A stretch of DNA of 64,000 bases, from assembly GCF_042650885.1 (NCBI RefSeq), contig NZ_JBHSBU010000001.1:744001-808000 (forward strand), given 5' to 3'. Positions 58,428 through 64,000 of this stretch are shown here, in pieces; positions within the stretch are counted from its first letter, which is position 1, and every line of letters begins with the position of its first letter. Source of the stretch: Chitinimonas_A lacunae. Lineage in GTDB: Bacteria > Pseudomonadota > Gammaproteobacteria > Burkholderiales > Chitinimonadaceae. A program made the translations under genes and the position numbers. The notes below the pieces were generated by a model. The model searched no databases, was not told the origin of the DNA, and saw only the letters and a list, made by a program, of their open reading frames with translations.

Positions 58428-60053
58428 TTATTTCCTCCAGTAAGCCGCGTAGCGCCGTTCGCCGTTGGAGACATAGCCCGTGACCGCTTCGGTCAGATAG
58501 CCGTCGCCGGTGTTGTCCGACCATTCGGTCTGATACTCGGCGCTGGTCATGCCGTGGCGGGCCGGACCATCGCCCTGGACGCCGCTGCGCCAGATGGCCA
58601 CAAAGCGCGCTTGGCCGTTGTCGTCATAGGTGTTGAGGTAGACCAGCTTGCGACCTGCCTGTTGATGGGTGGTATACGCCTGTTGGTAGCCCGCTGCCGT
58701 CAGATTGGTTTCCGTCACCACGGTGGCAGCGGTCTTTTCGTACAGACCCGCGTAGTAGCGCTGGCCATTGAGCGAAACCACCGAGATCACCGTGGGTTTC
58801 CAACCCTGTTGGGTCAGTTCGAGATGACGCTGCGCCTGGGCGGCAGCCGACAGACCGTGGTAGGCGGCGACAGCGGGGCCGCCGTCCTTGACGAAGATCG
58901 CGGCATAGCGAATCTCGTTGCCCTCGACATGGGTCTCGACCTGGATGGGTCGATAGCCCTTGTCCTTCCAGGCGTTGTATTCGGCCTGGTATTGGGCACC
59001 GTCGAGACCATGGCGGGCGGCCCAGGGCGTACCGTCGGCGGGACGGAAGATCACGTCGTAATAGGTCTGGCCCTGAAAGCGGTAGGCATCGACCCAATGC
59101 ATTCGGTAGCCGGAGCCGGCGATCAACTGGGCGTTCTGCTGATACATCGAAGCCGACAGACCATGGCGGGCGACTTCGGCCGAGCCCGACGCAATGCCGG
59201 GCAGTATCAGCGAATTGCCGACGCTGTCGGTGATCGCGCTGCCGTTGAGCTTTTCCCAGGCGCCGGGATTGGCTGGCGCATTGCTGGCCAGATCCTGCCG
59301 CCAGGCGTTGTAGAACGGCATGGCCACGGCTGGGCAGGTGTTGTTGCCGCTCAGCGGTACCGCATGGATATGGATATGCGGTCCGGTCGAATTGCCCGAG
59401 TTGCCGGCGCGGCCGATGAATTGCCCTTTCTTCACCTTGGGCCGTTGGCCTTCGGGAATATAGGAATCCTGCGGGAAGCCGGTGCTCGGCTTGCCGGTAT
59501 CGGGGCAGACACTGGGCAGGCGGACCGTGACATCGGTCGCATAGACCGAATGCTTGGGGCACAGCGCCGCCGGCACGGTGCCTTGCTGCATATGGGCCAC
59601 CAGGAAGGCCCGGCCGCCCGGCGTCTTGATGATCATATGGTTGCCCGAAGTGAAGATGGTCTTCGGCACATTGACGCCCGAGCCGTTGACCGCGTCGAGC
59701 TTTTCGCCCGGTTTCGGGTTGTCGGGATTATTGCGCCAGCAACTGATGACTTCGCCTTCGATCGGGGCATACAGCGGCATGCCGAAAGTCAGATGTTTGT
59801 CGTTGCTTGGGGCAGCCTGATATTCGGCGGCCGTGATGCCGTCCTTGCGGCTGGTCCAGGCCTGGGTGGTGGCATCCCAGCGGCGGATTTTCAGATCAAG
59901 GATATACGGCCCTTCGCTGAACTCGTCGACGACCCAGTAATGACCGGCTCCCAGATCGGTCCCGCGGGCGGGAAACAGATACTTTTCGTCGGCCAGTGCG
60001 GTAAAGGTGGTCAACAGTCCGCAGGACATTGCGATGCAGCTAGCTACTCTCAT
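58428..60053 (-). CDS. Secreted M23-like protein with five C-terminal tandem repeats
   Basis: A 541-aa secreted protein (signal peptide to 'TALA'). Residues ~85-260 resemble an M23/LasA-type peptidase fold: 'GMPLYAPIEGEVISCW', 'GNHMIIKTPGGRAFLVAHMQQG' and 'KVKKGQFIGRAGNSGNSTGPHIHIHAVP' with the HxH zinc motif; the first HxxxD ligand pair is not clear, so activity is uncertain. Residues ~310-541 hold five ~45-residue repeats ('HGLSASMYQQ', 'HGLDGAQYQA', 'HGLSAAAQAQ', 'TNLTAAGYQQ', 'HGMTSAEYQT', each followed by GYR...V..Y...G..YYA.I), like the bacterial tandem repeat domain 1 of polyglycine hydrolases. GGGAG precedes the ATG at 60053. Confidence 0.82.
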   Translation of the reverse strand: MRVASCIAMSCGLLTTFTALADEKYLFPARGTDLGAGHYWVVDEFSEGPYILDLKIRRWDATTQAWTSRKDGITAAEYQAAPSNDKHLTFGMPLYAPIEGEVISCWRNNPDNPKPGEKLDAVNGSGVNVPKTIFTSGNHMIIKTPGGRAFLVAHMQQGTVPAALCPKHSVYATDVTVRLPSVCPDTGKPSTGFPQDSYIPEGQRPKVKKGQFIGRAGNSGNSTGPHIHIHAVPLSGNNTCPAVAMPFYNAWRQDLASNAPANPGAWEKLNGSAITDSVGNSLILPGIASGSAEVARHGLSASMYQQNAQLIAGSGYRMHWVDAYRFQGQTYYDVIFRPADGTPWAARHGLDGAQYQAEYNAWKDKGYRPIQVETHVEGNEIRYAAIFVKDGGPAVAAYHGLSAAAQAQRHLELTQQGWKPTVISVVSLNGQRYYAGLYEKTAATVVTETNLTAAGYQQAYTTHQQAGRKLVYLNTYDDNGQARFVAIWRSGVQGDGPARHGMTSAEYQTEWSDNTGDGYLTEAVTGYVSNGERRYAAYWRK

Positions 60054-60112
60054 GTTGCGCTCCCAGGTGGGTTGATGGCGGCACGTCGCGGGATGCGGCG
60101 TGCGGTGTGGCC

Positions 60113-60147
60113 ACTGTAGGGAGGGCGGTCCTACCGATTTCCTACCG
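60113..60147 (-). promoter_or_regulatory. SARP/BTAD-type operator and -10 of the M23-like gene
   Basis: On the minus strand two perfect GGTAGGA heptamers spaced by AATC, then ten bases, then TACAGT as -10. The spacing is identical to the site before the 96-aa gene. Predicted leader ~52 nt. Confidence 0.6.
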
Positions 60148-60451
60148 TTCGGAAAAGTCGTGAATTGTTGGCTGCGGAAGTGCCGGCCAAAGCAAAGCGG
60201 ATGCTCTGTCTGACGCGGCTGCGAAGAGCCTGTCCACGCCACACGATCAGAGCATCCACTTAAAATTCATCGTTAAAAATGGCGTCCAAAAAAAACAAAA
60301 GGTCGCAGGGGGCGTTAGCTGCAAAGCAACGTAACGCACCATTGCTCATTTGCCAGATATATCTTGCATAGGAGGCGATGATGGGAGAGGTTTCTCAATC
60401 TGATCCATCCCATTGTGCCGATTCTAGTGGGCGCCAAATTGAAATCGACCA
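60148..60451. other. Intergenic region between two minus-strand genes
   Basis: No supported gene. A short plus-strand frame at 60378 (MMGEVSQ..., 46 codons) has AGGAGG upstream but runs antisense into the end of the VWA gene and is not called. An inverted repeat GCGTTA/TAACGC lies at 60312-60337. An A-run is at ~60288-60299. Confidence 0.45.
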
Positions 60452-62251
60452 CTATGCAATTTCAAACACCTTTCCACGCGGCGCAAACGGCAATCGATTG
60501 CCCTGCGGCAGCAAATAGGCATGTTCGCCCGGTACTGTCAGCCGGTCCTCGCAATAGCCATCGGTAATGATCAATAGTGGCCCGGCCGGCGGGAAATCGC
60601 CGCTGGCCATGGCGTACTTGAAATGATCGAGACCTGGTTGCAGCACCGTGCCGCCACGGCCATGGACCGACAGCCGATCGAGCAGGCGCTCCGGTGCGAT
60701 CCAGCCTTCGTCATGCGCTGCCGCATCGCAACACACCAGGCGCACCGCAAACACATCGCGCGCCAAGGCATAGCTGGCGATGGCGCCCAGGGCCATGCCC
60801 AGCAGCTTGGGCGCCATCGAGCCCGAGGTATCGAGCAGCACGCCGAACACCCGGGCATGGCGGATATCGTCGGGGGGCGGAATCTGTCCTGGTCGCGGAA
60901 TGGTCGGGGTACTGGTCTGCCGCCGCGACGGCCGGGCATAGCTGCGCCGCACTTCAAGCGGCGGGAAATGCTGGTCGAACCACTCGGCCAGTTGCACATC
61001 CCAGGGGATCGGCGGTTGGGACAGACTGCGGATTTCCTCGACCAGTCCTGCCGGCAACCAGCCACGCTGCTCGTTGAAACAGCGCTCCATCCCTTGCAGC
61101 AGGGCACGGCGGCAGTAGGCCTCGGCGTCGGTGAATAGCTCGCTGCTGCTTTCACCGACCATATCGGCAAGGCCGGTGCCACGCAGCGTGGCGAGCTTGC
61201 GGGCGCGCCGGATATCGGTGGCCAGATGATCGTAGATCTCTTCGGCCGACCAGCGCTTGAACTGCGGGTCGAGCAGTCCGCCCACCGGTGGCGGCGTGCC
61301 GACGCCCATTTCCACCAGCCAGGCGTTGATGGCGAAATCGCAGGCGGCATTCCATAACAGCGGATCGCGTCCGCGTCGCCGCGAGCTGTGGTTAAGCCCG
61401 GCGTGCAGCAGTTCATGGGCGAAGACGAACAGCGCCTCGCTTTCACTGAGGCCAGCGCTGGGGTTCATCCAGATCCGCCGTGCCCCGACATCGATGGCGG
61501 CTACCTGGATGTCGTACTGCTGGCAGATCCGAATGTCCTCTTCGAGATCGAAACTCGCAGCCAGTGCACCCAGCAGGGGATAGGTATTGATCAACTGCCG
61601 TCTGGCCTTGCTGGCGATGCTGAGCGGCTTGGCCAGGGCGTTGTCATCGACCACTTCGCCACCGGCAATCCGGATCGCCCGGCCGGCACCGTAGGCGATG
61701 CCCTCGGCCAGCAGGGCTTTCCAGGCAGGTCGGTTGGGCGACGGTGGATGATCGAGGTGATTGAACAGGGGCCGGCCACCGCCGAACAGATCGCGCCATT
61801 CGATCAGGCCAGCCGAGGGCGGATCGCGTTGCAGCAGGGCAAACAGTGCTTGCTCACCGCCGGGGGGCAGTGCAAACAGCGGCGCATCGTGGTTGTCTGG
61901 CAGACGGCCAATTTTGGCGTCGCGGCAGAAATCGTGGACGCTCAATAGTGCCGTCAATTCCCACAAGGGCTGTGGGTCGCGCGGGCGGACCAGTTCAAAG
62001 CCGAGCATCAGGGCGGCCATGGCGCCGATGCGCAGCCAATGTTCGGGCTCGGCCCGGCGCTTGCCGTTGAGCCAGATTTCGCCGCTGGCATCGAGACTGA
62101 ACCAGCCTTTGCCGGCCACCTTGCGCTGATCCTGGCACGACAAGAAGCGGATATGCCCGGCCAGATGGCCCAGCACCGGATGGCAGTACAACAACTGCAA
62201 CCCGGCCTGGCGCGCCTGCGCAGCCGGGTCTTTGACTTCACGGCGCTTCAT
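60452..62251 (-). CDS. Putative metallopeptidase with VWA-like domain (DUF2201/COG3864-like)
   Basis: A 599-aa protein. A zinc-peptidase-like motif HELLHAGLNH occurs near residue 270 ('FVFAHELLHAGLNHSSRRRGRDPLLWNAACDFAINAWLVEMG'). The C-terminal part (~470-599) is VWA-like with the MIDAS DTSGSM and 'LLIITDGYCED'. The N-terminal ~200 residues are unrecognised. Its ATG overlaps the stop of the MoxR-type ATPase gene (ATGA), so the two are made together. Such ATPase/VWA pairs generally act as chaperone-like assembly or remodelling machines. The target is unknown. Confidence 0.85.
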   Translation of the reverse strand: MKRREVKDPAAQARQAGLQLLYCHPVLGHLAGHIRFLSCQDQRKVAGKGWFSLDASGEIWLNGKRRAEPEHWLRIGAMAALMLGFELVRPRDPQPLWELTALLSVHDFCRDAKIGRLPDNHDAPLFALPPGGEQALFALLQRDPPSAGLIEWRDLFGGGRPLFNHLDHPPSPNRPAWKALLAEGIAYGAGRAIRIAGGEVVDDNALAKPLSIASKARRQLINTYPLLGALAASFDLEEDIRICQQYDIQVAAIDVGARRIWMNPSAGLSESEALFVFAHELLHAGLNHSSRRRGRDPLLWNAACDFAINAWLVEMGVGTPPPVGGLLDPQFKRWSAEEIYDHLATDIRRARKLATLRGTGLADMVGESSSELFTDAEAYCRRALLQGMERCFNEQRGWLPAGLVEEIRSLSQPPIPWDVQLAEWFDQHFPPLEVRRSYARPSRRQTSTPTIPRPGQIPPPDDIRHARVFGVLLDTSGSMAPKLLGMALGAIASYALARDVFAVRLVCCDAAAHDEGWIAPERLLDRLSVHGRGGTVLQPGLDHFKYAMASGDFPPAGPLLIITDGYCEDRLTVPGEHAYLLPQGNRLPFAPRGKVFEIA

Positions 62252-63318
62252 GAGCGGACCTTGTCGCGATTGGCAAGACGCGGCAGATCGCGCGCCACTT
62301 CGACCAGAAACCATGGCGGCAGTCGGCGGCCCTGTTCGTCTTCGGACAGCACCGATTGGGCAATCTCGACGCTGATGCGCGCCAGTTCACGCAGCCGGTC
62401 CTTGGCCCGCAGCGTCAATTGATGATGTTCCGCGCGCAGCGCCGATTCGTCCTGCGGCAACTCCTTGCGCAGATGGGCGCGGAATGATTGCGCCAGGAAG
62501 AACAGCACATCACGATCAGCGGGCTGATCGGGCCAGCGGGTGTCGCCTTTGATGATCGACGTCAGGGTGTGCTTCTGGCGGATCTGCTTGATAAAGCCTT
62601 TGAAATTGCCGGCATGGGCCGGCGACAGCAGACCATAGGCCAGCGCTTCGATCATCTCGTCGCTGATGTTCTCGCCAAACGACTGCAAGGCGTCGGACAA
62701 CATATGCCAGCTGCGCGGCGTGGAAAAACTCTCTTCATGCTTGGGCGGCTCGTGCCACAGATGGTCGGGGCGCAGCTGGATATATTCGATCACCCAGGGG
62801 TGCAGCGCGCCGTCGTTGAGCGCCCAATCGAGCCATTGACGGTGATCGGCCCGCAGATGGATATGGGCCATCCGATTGATCAGGGCCGACGGCATCGGTT
62901 TGACAATGGCGGCATCCTTGCCGCGATTGCCGGCGCCAACCACGATGGTGCCGGCCGGCAATTGATATTCGCCGACCCGCTGCTCCAGGATCAGCGAATA
63001 GAACGCCTTCTGGATTTCATGCGAGGAGGCGTTGAGTTCGTCGAGAAACAGCACAAAAGGCTGTTCGCGCACGATATTGGACGGAGGGAAGAAACGGGAA
63101 CAGCGCCCGTCGATCTGCGGTACCCCCAGCAAATCTTCAGGAGCCAGCTGACTGCCCAGCAGCGAAATGCACTCAAGGCCGACCGCGTCGGCAAAACGGC
63201 GCACCAGCGCGCTTTTGCCGATACCTGGCGCACCCCAGATAAAGACGGGCCGCACCACGGCCACATTCAACAAGAAATCAAAGGCTTGCGCCGGAGATAA
63301 CAGAATATGGGAATTCAT
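62248..63318 (-). CDS. MoxR-type AAA+ ATPase
   Basis: A 356-aa ATPase. Walker A GAPGIGKSA (~29-37), Walker B 'FVLFLDELNASSHEIQKAFYSLILEQRVG', sensor 1 'VVGAGNRGKDAAIVKPMPSALINRMAHIHL'. The layout is that of MoxR/AAA_5 proteins. The ATG at 63318 lacks a ribosome site and is preceded by an AT-rich stretch; a GTG 15 codons upstream is the alternative. Works with the VWA/metallopeptidase protein immediately downstream. Confidence 0.88.
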   Translation of the reverse strand: MNSHILLSPAQAFDFLLNVAVVRPVFIWGAPGIGKSALVRRFADAVGLECISLLGSQLAPEDLLGVPQIDGRCSRFFPPSNIVREQPFVLFLDELNASSHEIQKAFYSLILEQRVGEYQLPAGTIVVGAGNRGKDAAIVKPMPSALINRMAHIHLRADHRQWLDWALNDGALHPWVIEYIQLRPDHLWHEPPKHEESFSTPRSWHMLSDALQSFGENISDEMIEALAYGLLSPAHAGNFKGFIKQIRQKHTLTSIIKGDTRWPDQPADRDVLFFLAQSFRAHLRKELPQDESALRAEHHQLTLRAKDRLRELARISVEIAQSVLSEDEQGRRLPPWFLVEVARDLPRLANRDKVRS

Positions 63319-63497
63319 AAAATAAAAAATCAGGTAGTTAAAGAGCGAGAACCGGGCCGCCACGATAATCGGTTCAAACGATCATGCCAATGGTCTTGTT
63401 TACCGTCGAGCTGCCACCTCGTCGCCCGTCGATTCACTTCCTGTGCCGCCCAACTATGCTGGAACAGCACATCGTTCAGGAAGTAAGGAGCACAGCA

Positions 63498-64000
63498 ATG
63501 AATCCAAGCAAGGTCATGGCGCTAGCTTGTCTGGTCGGCATGCTAGGCACGGCCCAGGCGGCCGAGGAAGTTTCCCTGACCAATGGCGAATGGCCGCCTT
63601 ACCAGTCGGAACACGAGCCGCACTACGGCATTGCCAGTCATATCGTCACCGAAGCATTTGCCCAGGAAGGCATCAAGGTCCGCTATTCGTTCATGCCGTG
63701 GAAACGCGCCTATATCGAAGCCGAGGAAGGCCGCCACGATGGCTCGCTGGTCTGGACCTACGAGCCTGAACGCGGCGAGAAATTCCTGTTCAGCGATGCG
63801 GTGTTCGAAGGCAAGTCGGTGTTCTTCCATCTGAAGAAATTCCCGTTTGAATGGAAGACCTTCGATGACCTGACCAAGGTCCGGGTCGGCGGTACCTTGG
63901 GCTACAAGTACGAGTTCGAGAAAAACCCTGCGATCCAGGTCGACCGTGCCAATAGCGATGTCGATAGCTTCCGCAAGATGCTCAAGGATCGCTTCGACAT
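63498..64000 (+). CDS. Periplasmic solute-binding protein (amino-acid-type), partial
   Basis: The first 167 codons of a binding protein that continues past the window. The signal peptide MNPSKVMALACLVGMLGTAQA is followed by 'EEVSLTNGEWPPYQSEHEPHYGIASHIVTEAFAQEGIKVRYSFMPWKRAYIEAEEGRHDGSLVWTYEPERGEKFLFSDAVFEGKSVFF', the class-3 SBP (polar amino-acid family) pattern, often seen in orphan SBPs with 'PW(K/R)R'. AAGGAG precedes the ATG. The ligand is unknown. Confidence 0.85.
   Translation, partial: MNPSKVMALACLVGMLGTAQAAEEVSLTNGEWPPYQSEHEPHYGIASHIVTEAFAQEGIKVRYSFMPWKRAYIEAEEGRHDGSLVWTYEPERGEKFLFSDAVFEGKSVFFHLKKFPFEWKTFDDLTKVRVGGTLGYKYEFEKNPAIQVDRANSDVDSFRKMLKDRFD

Noticed and set aside
60312..60337. 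Integron attC-like repeat (GCGTTA...TAACGC)
   Set aside because: In attC sites the order is TAAC...GTTA with a longer spacer; here the order is reversed, the repeat is only 26 bp, and no integrase or cassette is near.
1..64000. Mobile elements, prophage genes, CRISPR arrays, tRNA and rRNA genes
   Set aside because: Looked for and not seen: no transposase or integrase motifs, no regularly spaced direct repeats with unique spacers, and no tRNA cloverleaf or rRNA stretch recognised by eye.

Overview
The window looks like a chromosomal segment of a Gram-negative betaproteobacterium (Neisseriales/Burkholderiales-like). This rests on high GC, an apaG / rpe / gph / trpE neighbourhood, rdgC, an FbpABC-type ferric transporter behind a Fur-like box, and YqjD/YqjE/YqjK-type membrane proteins. 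No rRNA, tRNA, CRISPR array, transposase or phage gene was seen. Genus-level assignment is not possible from the sequence alone.

Region 1 (1-34,320) is the striking part: an island of small envelope and stress proteins. It holds an SDR oxidoreductase, a PRC-barrel protein, DUF883-like, YqjE-like and YqjK-like membrane proteins, a glycine-zipper lipoprotein, CsbD, three BON proteins, DUF1328, a ferritin-like protein, hemerythrin-like and ChaB proteins, phospholipase D, an AI-2E-family transporter, several disordered hydrophilic proteins and a Gly/Gln/Tyr-rich low-complexity protein. Interspersed are a NarL-type histidine kinase (5897-7276), a NarL-type response regulator (2798-3430), two paralogous sigma-54 activators without sensory domains (3513-4613 and 33164-34258) and an rpoN gene standing alone (23817-25316). 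By eye I find about fourteen -24/-12 sigma-54-like promoters, nearly all in front of these stress genes at sensible distances from the start codons. Both activator genes carry TGTAGG-N6-CCTACA-type sites near -65 of a plausible sigma-70 promoter. The simplest model is a dedicated cascade: kinase to response regulator to activators to RpoN to stress island.

Region 2 (34,443-43,810) holds a Na+/H+ antiporter, a nucleotidyltransferase-like protein coupled to trpE, gph, rpe and apaG. Between gph and rpe sits an accessory insert: a secreted orphan protein, a 302-aa orphan, and a 629-aa fusion of a ketoacyl synthase III domain to a heme-oxygenase-like diiron domain.

Region 3 (44,428-52,698) has a DUF1800/DUF1501 secreted pair, rdgC and the iron transporter fbpABC.

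Region 4 (53,138-64,000) has a YnfA-like protein, a two-gene orphan operon, a SARP/BTAD-type regulator with TPR-like repeats, a chromate transporter, a secreted M23-like protein with five C-terminal tandem repeats, a MoxR ATPase plus VWA/metallopeptidase pair, and the start of a solute-binding protein. The orphan operon and the M23-like gene share a SARP-like operator: heptamer direct repeats 11 bp apart, each 10 bp from a -10-like hexamer. This points to a small regulon of the BTAD regulator.
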